DNA of 64,000 nucleotides, taken from positions 62,001 to 126,000 of the forward strand of contig CAJWAR010000003.1 in assembly GCA_913020445.1 (NCBI GenBank), in the 5' to 3' direction. How positions within the stretch are numbered: position 1 is the stretch's first letter; each line of letters opens with the position of its first letter. The stretch comes from an uncultured Rhodospirillaceae bacterium. Its GTDB lineage: Bacteria; Pseudomonadota; Alphaproteobacteria; Rhodospirillales; UBA2165. The notes under the pieces were generated by a model. The model worked only from the letters and a program-made list of their open reading frames with translations, was not told where the DNA came from and made no database searches. Positions 27,956 to 37,403 of the stretch are shown here, piece after piece. Both the position numbers and the translations under genes were made by a program.

Positions 27956-29107
27956 ATGGCTCTAAAGATTGCCGAGCGGGGCGTTATTCCGCCATTTATC
28001 GTGATGGACGTGATGCGCGCCGCCAATGAGCGGGCAGCCAGCGGCAAAGACGTTCTCCATTTGGAAGTAGGACAACCCAGTACCCCGGCGCCGGTGGCGG
28101 TAATCGAGGCGGCGAAGCAGGCCTTGGACAGCGATTTGCTCGGTTATACCGATGCCCTTGGGGTGCCGCCTTTGAGGGAGCGGCTGGCAGCCTATTACCA
28201 GGAATATTATGGCATCACGGTGCCAATGGAGCGGATAATAGTCACGACCGGATCGTCGGGTGCTTTCATGCTGTCCTTTTTGGCCGTATTTGATCAGGGC
28301 GATAAAGTCGGCCTCGCCAGCCCCAGCTACCCCGCTTATAAAAATATTCTGCGCGCCCTCGGCGTCGAAATCATTGATATTCCGGTTGGGCCCGATACGG
28401 CCTTTCAACCGACCGCGGAGATTTTGGCAAATCTGGATGTTGAACTTGATGGTCTGATTGTTGCGAGCCCATCTAACCCAACTGGCAGTATGCTTTCAGC
28501 CAAGGCACTTGAAGAAATAGTTCAGTGGTGTGACGCCAGCGGCGTTCGCTTGATATCTGATGAAATTTATCATGGCATCACTTATGAAGGAAAAGCGAGC
28601 ACGGCGTTGTATTATGGCGATGATGCGATCATTGTGAACAGCTTTTCCAAATATTTTTCGATGACCGGCTGGCGGTTGGGCTGGATGATTGTGCCTGAAA
28701 ATCTGATTCGAGCATCCGAATGTCTGGCGCAAAATCTATTTATTTCACCACCGACTTTGTCCCAGCTGGCGACGATTTCAGTATTTGATTGTTTTGAAGA
28801 ATTAGATGCCAATGTGGCGCGCTATGCCGAAAATAGAGCGCTGCTGCTGAAAGAATTACCGAAGGCCGGCCTCGATCAATTGGCGCCGTCTGATGGGGCG
28901 TTCTATGTCTATGCCGATGTAACTCGTTTCACCAATGACAGTCAGGTGTTTTGTCAAAAAGTGCTGGCTGAAACCGGGGTCGCCATCACGCCCGGTATCG
29001 ATTTTGACACCGAGCGTGGGTCACAATTTGTGCGGCTTTCATTTGCCGGCTCAACTGCCGACATGGCGGCAGCGGCTGATCGTCTTGGCGATTATTTGGC
29101 CAAGTGA
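27956..29107 (+). CDS. PLP-dependent class I/II aminotransferase
   Basis: 383 residues, typical for the fold type I aspartate aminotransferase superfamily. Landmarks are LGYTDALGVPPLRERLAAYY, the cofactor contact ASPSNPTGS, the Asp in LISDEIYHGI, the Schiff-base Lys in NSFSKYFSMTGWRLGW and the C-terminal Arg in FVRLSFAG. It transfers an amino group between an amino acid and a 2-oxoacid in the cytoplasm; sequence reading does not fix the substrate. It follows the gamma-glutamyltransferase gene by three bases and should be cotranscribed, perhaps linking peptide breakdown to amino-acid use (inference). It converges on rne with a 13-base gap. Confidence 0.88.
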   Translation: MALKIAERGVIPPFIVMDVMRAANERAASGKDVLHLEVGQPSTPAPVAVIEAAKQALDSDLLGYTDALGVPPLRERLAAYYQEYYGITVPMERIIVTTGSSGAFMLSFLAVFDQGDKVGLASPSYPAYKNILRALGVEIIDIPVGPDTAFQPTAEILANLDVELDGLIVASPSNPTGSMLSAKALEEIVQWCDASGVRLISDEIYHGITYEGKASTALYYGDDAIIVNSFSKYFSMTGWRLGWMIVPENLIRASECLAQNLFISPPTLSQLATISVFDCFEELDANVARYAENRALLLKELPKAGLDQLAPSDGAFYVYADVTRFTNDSQVFCQKVLAETGVAITPGIDFDTERGSQFVRLSFAGSTADMAAAADRLGDYLAK

Positions 29108-29120
29108 TTAACGAGCGAGA

Positions 29121-31565
29121 TTAACTGCCGGTTATTTTATCCCACCAACCGCCACGATTTTTACCGTTTTCATCGCCGCCGGTGTCACCGACTACGGTAA
29201 CATTTGGATTGTATGACGGCTCGCTAGGTTCAGCTTGCTCAGCGGCAACAACTTGCTCGGTTTCCGGTTTAGCAGCCGGCTCGGCAATTGCTTCTTTTGG
29301 CTCTTCTGCTTCAGGTTCTGCCGACACAGGTTCCGGCGATTTATCGGACTTGCTTTTACTATCAGACTTGTTGTCGCCCTTAGGGGCGGCCGCTTTCTTG
29401 CGGCGAACGCGACGCCGGCGTTTTGGCTTATCGTCTTCGCTCTTTGCCTTAGCTTCCGATTTATCCTTTGCCTGATCTGCTTTTTGATCTGGCTTTTGAT
29501 CCTCTTTTTTATCTTCAGGCGCTTTTGCCTCAGCATCTTCAGCAGAGACACTGCTTTCTTCACTGGCAGTTTCACCAGTGGTCTCGCTCGAAGTTTCGCT
29601 GGCAGCTTCGGTACGCCGGCTGCGGCGACGGCCACCACGGCGACCGCGGCGACGACGTGCTGGTTTTTCTGATTTTTCCTCATCTGCCTTGGCAGCGTCG
29701 GCGGTTGCTGCATCATTGTCGCCAGTTTCTGCCTGTTCTGTTGCGGCGGCTTGATCCTCAGGTGATATCGCCGCGCCATCGTCTTCATCACGCCGACGGC
29801 GTCTTGAGCGGCGGCGACGTTTTTTCTTAGGCTGATCCTCTGAGGTTTCATCCGCCTCGACACTCGACGCCCGGCCACGCGAAGACTTTGCTTCCGCACC
29901 GGCTTGTTTATTGGTGATCGTCCGGTTGATATTAAAATCCGGTGGGATTAAGCCATCGTCTTCGAGGATGACGATTTTAATCTCAAATTTCTGCTCGATC
30001 TCGGCAATTGCTTCGCGTTTGTGATTCAGCATATAAAGCGCGACTTGCGAGTGCACAAAAACTTCCATTTCCTTGGCACGCTGGCGGGTGCCTTCTTCTT
30101 CAATGCCACGCAGCACATGCAATGCCGTTGATTCTATCGACCGGCGAATGCCAGAACCGCCGCAATGCGGGCAAACTTCGGTCATCGTTTCGGTGATGCT
30201 TGGGCGTAAGCGCTGACGTGATAGCTCGAGCAGGCCAAAGGGCGAGATACGGCCGATTTGAATACGGGCACGGTCTTTACGCATCGCTTCTTTAAGGCGG
30301 CGCTCCACCGAGGTTTGATTACGGTGAATTTCCATATCGATAAAGTCGATCACGACGAGCCCGGCCAGATCGCGCAAACGCAATTGACGGGCAACTTCAG
30401 TGGCCGCTTCAAGATTGGTTTTAAGCGCGGTCTCTTCAATGTTGCGTCCGCGGGTGGCGCGGCCCGAGTTCACGTCCACGGCGACCAGGGCTTCGGTGAT
30501 ATTAATAACGATATAACCGCCAGATTTTAGCTGCACATCGGCACTATTCATGGTCTCAAGCTGGCTCTCGATGTGAAAGCGATTAAATAATGGGACAAGC
30601 GTGTCTTTATAAGGTTGGACCTTCTTAGCGTGGCTCGGAACCAGCATTTTCATTAGATCCTTGGCTGTCCGATAGCCTTCTTCACCCTCAACAATAACTT
30701 CATCAACATCGCGGCTGTAATGATCCCGCACGGCACGCTTGATGATGCTTGCTTCTTCATGGATCATGGCTGGCGCAGTGGATTCCAAAGTCAGGTCACG
30801 CACGCCACTCCACAATTTAATTAGATATTCGTAATCGCGCTTGATCTCCGCCTTGCTGCGATCAGCACCGGCAGTTCTGACGATCACGGCCATGCCATCC
30901 GGTATGTCGAAATCTGAGATAATTGTTTTGAGGCGCTTGCGGTCGCTGCCATTGGCGATCTTACGGGAAATTCCGCCACCTTTGCCGGTGTTAGGCATCA
31001 ATACGCAATAGCGGCCTGCCAAGGACATATACGTCGTCAGCGCAGCACCCTTGTTGCCGCGCTCTTCTTTGACGACCTGCACCAGTAGAATCTGGCGGCG
31101 TTTGATAACTTCCTGGATTTTGTAGCGTTTAGCGGGGAAAAATTTGCGGCGCGTTTCGACTTCGTCGATGTCATCGCCACCAACGGTTTCGACGGACTTG
31201 CCGTTGTTTTCCTGACCATCGCTGTCTTCGCTGGTTTCTTCGTCGATGTCGTAATCTACATCATCACTTTCAGATGCGGCAGATTCTTCCGCCAGCAATT
31301 CTTCACGATCAGCGACCGGGATTTGATAATAGTCGGGATGAATTTCGCTAAATGCCAGAAAACCGTGACGATTTCCGCCATAGTCGACAAACGCTGCTTG
31401 GAGAGACGGCTCGGCTCGCGTGACTTTTGCGAGATAAATATTGCCCTTTAATTGACGCCGGGCAGCTGATTCAACATCAAGTTCTTCGAGTTGGTTCCCG
31501 TCCATAACCGCGACCCGGATTTCCTCCGGGTGGGCGGCATCGATTAACATTCTTTTGGTTGCCAT
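29121..31565 (-). CDS. rne: Ribonuclease E
   Basis: 814 residues. The N-terminal catalytic half begins MATKRMLIDAAHPEEIRVAV and contains an S1 domain split by an acidic insertion (about residues 80-130, rich in Asp/Glu/Ser). The DNase I-like domain has VDVNSGRATRGRN and VVIDFIDME, which carry the catalytic Asp residues, and the Zn-link CPHCGGSG near residue 465. The C-terminal 270 residues are low-complexity: Arg-rich patches alternate with Ala/Glu/Asp/Lys stretches, as expected for an RNA-binding and degradosome-scaffold tail. It initiates decay of mRNA and processes rRNA and tRNA precursors. The 490-base upstream gap may form an autoregulatory leader. Confidence 0.96.
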   Translation of the reverse strand: MATKRMLIDAAHPEEIRVAVMDGNQLEELDVESAARRQLKGNIYLAKVTRAEPSLQAAFVDYGGNRHGFLAFSEIHPDYYQIPVADREELLAEESAASESDDVDYDIDEETSEDSDGQENNGKSVETVGGDDIDEVETRRKFFPAKRYKIQEVIKRRQILLVQVVKEERGNKGAALTTYMSLAGRYCVLMPNTGKGGGISRKIANGSDRKRLKTIISDFDIPDGMAVIVRTAGADRSKAEIKRDYEYLIKLWSGVRDLTLESTAPAMIHEEASIIKRAVRDHYSRDVDEVIVEGEEGYRTAKDLMKMLVPSHAKKVQPYKDTLVPLFNRFHIESQLETMNSADVQLKSGGYIVINITEALVAVDVNSGRATRGRNIEETALKTNLEAATEVARQLRLRDLAGLVVIDFIDMEIHRNQTSVERRLKEAMRKDRARIQIGRISPFGLLELSRQRLRPSITETMTEVCPHCGGSGIRRSIESTALHVLRGIEEEGTRQRAKEMEVFVHSQVALYMLNHKREAIAEIEQKFEIKIVILEDDGLIPPDFNINRTITNKQAGAEAKSSRGRASSVEADETSEDQPKKKRRRRSRRRRRDEDDGAAISPEDQAAATEQAETGDNDAATADAAKADEEKSEKPARRRRGRRGGRRRSRRTEAASETSSETTGETASEESSVSAEDAEAKAPEDKKEDQKPDQKADQAKDKSEAKAKSEDDKPKRRRRVRRKKAAAPKGDNKSDSKSKSDKSPEPVSAEPEAEEPKEAIAEPAAKPETEQVVAAEQAEPSEPSYNPNVTVVGDTGGDENGKNRGGWWDKITGS

Positions 31566-32055
31566 TTACTTGTAAACTCCGAATATGCGATCGCACCCAA
31601 TCATACAAAATGGCGGTGCGTCGCAATATGTTTTGAGAAAAGCTTGTGGCGCCGACGGACAAAATGACACGAGACGGCATTCCATTCGCCAACAAGACGA
31701 ACGGCAATGCAGATGTGTTAAATGTACGGGCTGCTCTCACAAGCATGGAAAAATCCAATATTATTGCAGTTATTAATTTTAAATCGTTTGACGCTCACGA
31801 GGAAAAATAAACCGGTAGTTCCTACGCTAAAATATACAGGTCGTGCGTCAAACCGTTGACCCGATTTTTTCCGGTAATTGTTAACATAACGGTAGGAATT
31901 TGGTTCGACAATCACATTTAGAATAATTTTTATTATTTGTTAGTAGATTTCAGGGTTTCAAGAGCTCGATAATGGTCTATAAATCCGCCAGAATTGAGAC
32001 CATTTGGGTTCTATTTAGATTGTTATGAAGCCATGGTAAACGCTATTAGGAAGCG
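31566..32055. promoter_or_regulatory. 490-base divergent region between rne and the amidase gene
   Basis: No gene is supported here. By position it holds the rne promoter and leader (minus strand) and the amidase promoter (plus strand). Visible structure includes GTTTGACGC at 31786-31794 facing GCGTCAAAC at 31845-31853, and TTCCTAC near 31819 facing GTAGGAA near 31891. A long AT-rich stretch spans about 31900-31960. I find no -35/-10 pair good enough to call. Long, structured rne leaders are known targets of RNase E autoregulation in Escherichia coli; whether this one works that way is inference. Confidence 0.5.
31786..31853. repeat. Imperfect inverted repeat in the rne leader
   Basis: GTTTGACGC at 31786-31794 and GCGTCAAAC at 31845-31853 are exact complements. 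With a two-base bulge the pairing extends through the adjacent ACGA / TCGT, giving 13 pairs. The arms are 50 bases apart and lie about 220-290 bases upstream of the rne start. Confidence 0.4.
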
Positions 32056-33345
32056 GTGTTGAGCGTATTTTTAATTAATTGCCGGAAAATGATAATCCAT
32101 TCGGCTAAGAACCTAGGTCGCCTTATTTTGCCTAGCGCGATTGTGATCGCTGCCGGTGCGGTTAATTTAGGCATGAAATCGGCTAATGCGGCCGCCCCCA
32201 CGGCAACCGATATCCGAATAGGTTCGCACGCTGACAAAACCCGATTTGTCATCGATATCTCGGAAGACGTTAAATTTAAAGTCTTTACCCTATCCGATCC
32301 CTACCGCGTGGTGATCGATTTGCCTGAAATGGGGTGGCGCCTGCCGGGTAACGTCATGTCACGAAAAACCGGCGTTATTGATAAGTTTCGCTACGGCTTG
32401 TTTCGCGCCGGCCTGTCGCGGGTTGTGCTGGATGTTAAGAAGCCGGTGAAAATCAAGGCGGCATTTGTGCTGCCGCCGGCTGAAGGTAAGCGCTATCGCC
32501 TGGTTCTCGATCTGGCGCCAACATCACTGGCGCAATATTTGGCTGCTCTGCGCCCGCCAACATCATCGTCGCGTCAGCGGCGCGAGTCTGACACTACTCC
32601 TGAAGCTTCAACTGGTATTCTACCACCCGGGCGTAAACCTGAAAAAACTGCCATTAGGAAACATGTGATTGTGATTGATCCCGGACATGGCGGCATCGAT
32701 CCGGGCTCAACCAGTGGCCGGGTTTTCGAAAAACACATAACCCTCGCCACAGCGCGGGCGATCAAAGCCCATCTGGAAGCGCAGGGCAAATACACGGTCC
32801 GGCTCACCCGGAAAAAGGACAGCTTCGTTCGGCTGCGCCGGCGGATTGCGATTGCACGGGCTCATCAGGCCGAATTATTTATCTCGCTGCATGCGGACGC
32901 GATAAGAAATAAACGCATTCGGGGCTTATCCGTCTATACGTTATCCGAAAAAGCGTCGGATAGAGAAGCGGCTGAATTGGCCGAGAAAGAAAACAAAGCT
33001 GATCTTATCGCGGGCATGGATCTATCTACCGAATCCAAGGAAGTCACCAATATTCTCATTGATCTCGCCCAGCGCGAAACCATGAACGAATCGGCGCGCT
33101 TTGCTGTTGATTTGGTCAAACATATCCGCAAAGTCTCCAAAACCCTGTCCAATGCTCATCGGTTTGCCGGCTTCGCCGTCCTCAAAGCGCCGGACGTGCC
33201 CTCGATACTTATTGAGATGGGTTTTTTGTCAAACCGGGCCGATGAACAAGCGCTACGCAGCAAAAAATACCGGGCCAATTTAGCCCGCGCCATAGGCAAT
33301 GCGGTTGATGGGTATTTCTCCCGCAACGAACAGGTTCAGCGGTGA
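32056..33345 (+). CDS. amiC: N-acetylmuramoyl-L-alanine amidase with AMIN domain
   Basis: 429 residues. The GTG at 32056 is chosen because AGGAAG lies just upstream; an ATG at 32089 would still keep the signal peptide (hydrophobic core at about residues 22-42, ending in SANAAA). An AMIN domain (about 50-150: TRFVIDISEDVKF, YRVVIDLPEM) targets the protein to septal peptidoglycan. The Amidase_3 zinc domain has ligands His211 (IDPGHGG), Glu225 (EKHITL) and His279 (SLHADA). It cleaves the bond between MurNAc and L-alanine to separate daughter cells. The order rne - amidase - PBP1A is common in alphaproteobacteria. Confidence 0.92.
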   Translation: MLSVFLINCRKMIIHSAKNLGRLILPSAIVIAAGAVNLGMKSANAAAPTATDIRIGSHADKTRFVIDISEDVKFKVFTLSDPYRVVIDLPEMGWRLPGNVMSRKTGVIDKFRYGLFRAGLSRVVLDVKKPVKIKAAFVLPPAEGKRYRLVLDLAPTSLAQYLAALRPPTSSSRQRRESDTTPEASTGILPPGRKPEKTAIRKHVIVIDPGHGGIDPGSTSGRVFEKHITLATARAIKAHLEAQGKYTVRLTRKKDSFVRLRRRIAIARAHQAELFISLHADAIRNKRIRGLSVYTLSEKASDREAAELAEKENKADLIAGMDLSTESKEVTNILIDLAQRETMNESARFAVDLVKHIRKVSKTLSNAHRFAGFAVLKAPDVPSILIEMGFLSNRADEQALRSKKYRANLARAIGNAVDGYFSRNEQVQR

Positions 33346-33443
33346 ACTGGGTGTTCATCGATTGGGACTTGCGATCTGCCATAAACCCGCCATATTGTTC
33401 CCGTAATTCCCGGTATCTCTAATGATGATACTCTAGGCAGACG

Positions 33444-35873
33444 ATGCTTCGGACACTCGCAATTATTTTAAGCTTATTGGTACTAATCGCCTTTGCGGGC
33501 GTTGGTGGTGGCGTCTATGTTTTTTATAAATTCGGACGCGGTCTGCCGGATTATAAACAGCTCGCCGATTATGAGCCGCCGGTAATGACCCGGGTGCATG
33601 CCGGCGATGGCCGTCTGCTCGCTGAATATGCCGAGCAAAAGCGCGTGTTCGTGCCGCAAGCGGCGATGCCGCGCCGGGTGGTGAAGGCTTTTCTGTCGGC
33701 CGAAGATAAGAACTTTTATTATCATCCCGGCATTGATCCACTGGGCATTGCCCGTGCGGTCATAACCAACATTAAAAACATTGCTTCCGGGCGCCGGCTG
33801 GTTGGTGCTTCGACGATTACTCAGCAGGTGGCGAAGAACTTTTTGCTGTCGGCTGATGTGACCATTGAGCGTAAAGTCAAAGAAGCCATTTTGGCCTTCC
33901 GGATCGAGCGGGCACTGGAAAAAAATCGTATTCTAGAGCTTTATCTCAACGAGATTTATTTGGGCTTTGGCTCATACGGCGTTGCCGCGGCGGCGCTTAA
34001 CTATTTCAACAAATCATTGGATACGCTGACGATTGCTGAAGCTGCGTTTTTAGCGGCCCTTCCCAAAGCGCCTAATAATTATAATCCGTTCAAACATCCC
34101 AAAGCCGCTCGCGACCGCCGTGATTGGGTGATTGGCCGCATGCTCGATGACGGCGTCATTACGCCAAAGGATGCACGGATTGCCAAACTGACTCCCCTGA
34201 TAACCCGCAAGCGCCAGGAAACCGAATATGTAAAGGCCGACTATTTTGCCGAAGAAGTGCGCCGGGAACTGGCTAATCGCTATGGTGAAACCAACCTTTA
34301 TCGCGGTGGTTTGGTCGTCCGGACGACTTTGAACCCGCACTATCAACGGCTTGCCGATCGGGCTTTAAGGAATGGTCTGACCGCTTATGACCGCCGTCAT
34401 GGCTGGCGCGGTCCGATTACCAATGTCGATCCGTCACTCGATTGGCTGGGGGCATTATCAAAAGTAAAAACACCACCTGAATTAAGCGGCGAGTCGAACA
34501 CATGGCGCTTGGCCGTGGTGCGAGAACTGCTGCCCGAGCGTGCTGATATCGGCATTATTGATGGCCGCGTTGGCACTATACCATTGACCGAAATGAAATG
34601 GGCGCGGCCTTGGCTAAAGGGTGAACTGCTGGGCAAACGGGTAAAATTGCCCTCAGATGTATTGCAAGTTGGTGATGTCATAGCCGTCGAGCAAATGTTC
34701 GAAACCAAAGCCGGCAAAACCTATCCCGACAATACCTTTGCCCTCAGGCAGTTGCCGGAAATTGACGGCGCGCTGGTTGCGCTTGATCCGCATACCGGCC
34801 GCATTTTAGCGATGTCCGGTGGATTTTCTTATCAACGCAGTCAATTTAACCGGGTCATTCAGGCGCGGCGTCAGCCCGGCTCAGCGTTTAAGCCGTTTGT
34901 TTATTTGGCGGCGCTCGATAATGGCTTTACGCCGTCTTCACTCATCCTTGATGCGCCCTTTGTGATCGACCAGGGGCCTGGATTGCCGAAATGGCGGCCG
35001 GCCAACTATACCAAAAAGTTCTACGGTCCCAGCACGATGCGGCTGGGTCTTGAGAAGTCGCGCAATCTGATGACCGTGCGGCTGGCCCAAACAATTGGCA
35101 TTGAGACGATCACCAAATATGCTGAGCGCTTTGGCATCGTCAAGGAAATGCCGAAGCAGCTTTCGATGTCTTTAGGAGCCGGCGAGACGACGCTGCTAAG
35201 ATTGACGGCGGCCTATGCGATGCTGGTCAATGGCGGCAAGAAGATTGAACCAACTCTGATCGACCGCATTCAGGATCGGCACGGTAAAACTGTTTTCAAA
35301 CATGATCCGCGCAAATGCGAAAAATGCCAATCGACGTTTTGGACCAAACAATTGGTGCCGCAGGTGCCGGACCACCGCGAACAGGTCGCCAGTCCGGCCA
35401 GCGCCTATCAAATGGTCTCAATGATGGAAGGGGTTGTCCAACGAGGTACCGGACGCCGTATGCGTGATCTCGGTAAACCTTTAGCGGGCAAAACTGGCAC
35501 CAGCAACCAGGCCTTCGACGCTTGGTTTCTAGGCTTTTCTCCCGATCTCGCCATTGGCGTGTTTTCCGGCTTTGATACGCCGCGCTCGCTTGGTCGGCGG
35601 GAGCAGGGCGCCAGTGTCTCGGCGCCAATCTTCAAAGAATTTGTTAAAGCAGCGCTTGCCGATAAACCGGCAATTCCCTTCCGGATTCCTCCTGGAATTC
35701 GCCTCGTCCGGGTTGACGCAGTAACCGGCCGGCCAGCTCGGCCCGGCGATAAACGCATTATTCTGGAGGCTTTCAAGCCAGGTACTGTGCCAACCGGACA
35801 AGAGCAGGTCCTGGATGGCTCGGAAGAAACACCAACGTCGCTGCCGACTTCTGGTACTGGTGGCCTTTATTAA
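33444..35873 (+). CDS. mrcA: Penicillin-binding protein 1A, bifunctional
   Basis: 809 residues, the usual size. One N-terminal membrane anchor (about 5-28) precedes a GT51 glycosyltransferase domain with catalytic Glu87 in SAEDKNFYYHPG and the substrate motif STITQQVAKNF. An OB-like region follows, then the transpeptidase domain with Ser480 in PGSAFKP (SxxK), SRN (SxN) and GKTGTS (KTG). It polymerises lipid II and crosslinks peptides on the periplasmic side of the inner membrane. It starts 98 bases after the amidase gene and may be cotranscribed with it. Confidence 0.95.
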   Translation: MLRTLAIILSLLVLIAFAGVGGGVYVFYKFGRGLPDYKQLADYEPPVMTRVHAGDGRLLAEYAEQKRVFVPQAAMPRRVVKAFLSAEDKNFYYHPGIDPLGIARAVITNIKNIASGRRLVGASTITQQVAKNFLLSADVTIERKVKEAILAFRIERALEKNRILELYLNEIYLGFGSYGVAAAALNYFNKSLDTLTIAEAAFLAALPKAPNNYNPFKHPKAARDRRDWVIGRMLDDGVITPKDARIAKLTPLITRKRQETEYVKADYFAEEVRRELANRYGETNLYRGGLVVRTTLNPHYQRLADRALRNGLTAYDRRHGWRGPITNVDPSLDWLGALSKVKTPPELSGESNTWRLAVVRELLPERADIGIIDGRVGTIPLTEMKWARPWLKGELLGKRVKLPSDVLQVGDVIAVEQMFETKAGKTYPDNTFALRQLPEIDGALVALDPHTGRILAMSGGFSYQRSQFNRVIQARRQPGSAFKPFVYLAALDNGFTPSSLILDAPFVIDQGPGLPKWRPANYTKKFYGPSTMRLGLEKSRNLMTVRLAQTIGIETITKYAERFGIVKEMPKQLSMSLGAGETTLLRLTAAYAMLVNGGKKIEPTLIDRIQDRHGKTVFKHDPRKCEKCQSTFWTKQLVPQVPDHREQVASPASAYQMVSMMEGVVQRGTGRRMRDLGKPLAGKTGTSNQAFDAWFLGFSPDLAIGVFSGFDTPRSLGRREQGASVSAPIFKEFVKAALADKPAIPFRIPPGIRLVRVDAVTGRPARPGDKRIILEAFKPGTVPTGQEQVLDGSEETPTSLPTSGTGGLY

Positions 35874-35958
35874 TCCCAATATTTAGCTGTTCGCTATTTT
35901 TTCTGGCATTTTGACAAATCACAAATAGAATAGAGTTGTCAGGGAATGGCAAAAAGTC

Positions 35959-37260
35959 ATGAAAAAAGAACTCAATGAACGTTTAACCCAGATCGGCGCC
36001 GGCACGCCCATGGGCGAGCTGTTTCGCCGCTTTTGGCTGCCAGCATTATTGACCTCAGAACTCAACGGTCCAGATGAGGAAGCGGTGCCGCTGAGAATTC
36101 TCGGCGAAGACCTTGTCGCCTTTCGCGATACCGACGGCCGTCTCGGTGTGCTTGATGCCCATTGTCCGCACCGCTTGGCGTCATTGTCCTATGGGCGCAA
36201 TGAGGAGTGTGGGTTGCGGTGCATTTATCACGGCTGGAAGTTTGATGTAGAGGGCAACTGCGTTGATATACCGTCGGAGCCGGCGGCCAGTCAGAAAATT
36301 AGGGATAAGATTAAAATCAAATCCTATCCGACGCTGGAGCGTGGCGGCGCCATCTGGATTTATATGGGGCCTAAGGAATACACGCCACCTTTTCCTGAAT
36401 ACGAGTGGGCGCGTTTCCCCAGCGAACAAAGCGCAGCCATCAAGCGATTTCAGCCGTGTAATTATGCCCAAGCCCTCGAAGGCGGCATCGATTCTGCCCA
36501 TATTTCCTTTTTACACCGCGATTTTCCTGCCGCCGATAAATCCAATTCCGGGCCCAACAATGTTCACGGCAAATTTGCCAGTGAGTGCCGAAATCCAGAA
36601 TTCAGTGTCAACGAAACCAATTATGGGCTGCAGATTATCGCCAAGCGCGCACTCGATAATATCGACGATGTGTATTATCGGGTGACCCAATTTTTAGTGC
36701 CGTGTTTTCAGATGATCCCGCCGATCCTGATGGAAGGCCGACTTAAGACCAACCCGACAACCGGCAACGTCTGGGTACCGATTGACGATTACAATACCTG
36801 GAATTGGGGGTTCACTTCTGATGCTGAAGCGCTAACCGACCAGCAGAAAAAACTGCTCGGACCGGAAGGTATTTGGGGCGATCTGGATGACAATTATCAT
36901 GCCCTGCAAAACTCCTCCAACCGCTATATGTTTGACCTCGAACGTCAGCGCAAAACCAATTTTTCCGGCATTCAGGGCGTGCGTAATCAAGACGCTGCCG
37001 TGGTCGAGAGTATGGGGCCGATCGTTGACCGGACCCAAGAACATCTCGGCCATTCAGACAGCGGTATCGCCATGTTCCGGCGACTGATGCTGCGTTTGGC
37101 GAATGAGTTGGCAGACGGCAGGGAACCTGATGCTGCCCAGCGGGCGGAAGCTTTTAATATTCGTTCTGTCTCAATTATTTTGGATAAAAGCGAAGAGCTG
37201 CAAGATGTCCTCCCCAAAGCGGCTGCTGGCGCGCCGATTGAGGCCGAAGCTGCGGAATAA
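35959..37260 (+). CDS. Rieske [2Fe-2S] aromatic-ring oxygenase, large subunit-like
   Basis: 433 residues. The Rieske domain has Cys69-Pro-His71 and Cys88-x2-His91 (CIYHGW). The catalytic domain carries the mononuclear-iron ligands in GGIDSAHISFLHR, with Asp178 bridging and His181 and His186 binding iron. The overall layout matches the phthalate 4,5-dioxygenase and O-demethylase type, which need only a separate reductase. No reductase or ferredoxin gene is adjacent, so electrons must come from a partner encoded elsewhere. The substrate is probably an aromatic acid or related compound but is not predictable. A TGACAA / TTGTCA dyad at 35912-35941 just upstream could be an operator. Confidence 0.88.
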   Translation: MKKELNERLTQIGAGTPMGELFRRFWLPALLTSELNGPDEEAVPLRILGEDLVAFRDTDGRLGVLDAHCPHRLASLSYGRNEECGLRCIYHGWKFDVEGNCVDIPSEPAASQKIRDKIKIKSYPTLERGGAIWIYMGPKEYTPPFPEYEWARFPSEQSAAIKRFQPCNYAQALEGGIDSAHISFLHRDFPAADKSNSGPNNVHGKFASECRNPEFSVNETNYGLQIIAKRALDNIDDVYYRVTQFLVPCFQMIPPILMEGRLKTNPTTGNVWVPIDDYNTWNWGFTSDAEALTDQQKKLLGPEGIWGDLDDNYHALQNSSNRYMFDLERQRKTNFSGIQGVRNQDAAVVESMGPIVDRTQEHLGHSDSGIAMFRRLMLRLANELADGREPDAAQRAEAFNIRSVSIILDKSEELQDVLPKAAAGAPIEAEAAE

Positions 37261-37403
37261 ACCGATTGTGGTTTTCCGATGGATAAAATGGTTACTTTAG
37301 TCCTCGTATATGAGTATAATTTAGACCAATAGTTGAATTTATCATCACTTTCTTTTCTGCAGGCAAAACCCGTCGAAGAGTGGGTTAGCGTGGAAGCGTT
37401 ATT

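Noticed and set aside
29192-29899. Long alternative frames on both strands across the rne tail
   Set aside because: The low-complexity, Arg/Ala/Glu-coding tail leaves other frames open by composition; their translations are biased and non-conserved.
31477-31758. 93-codon minus-strand frame spanning the rne start region
   Set aside because: It overlaps rne in another frame, has no recognisable motif and no fitting ribosome binding site; the normal rne start is within it.
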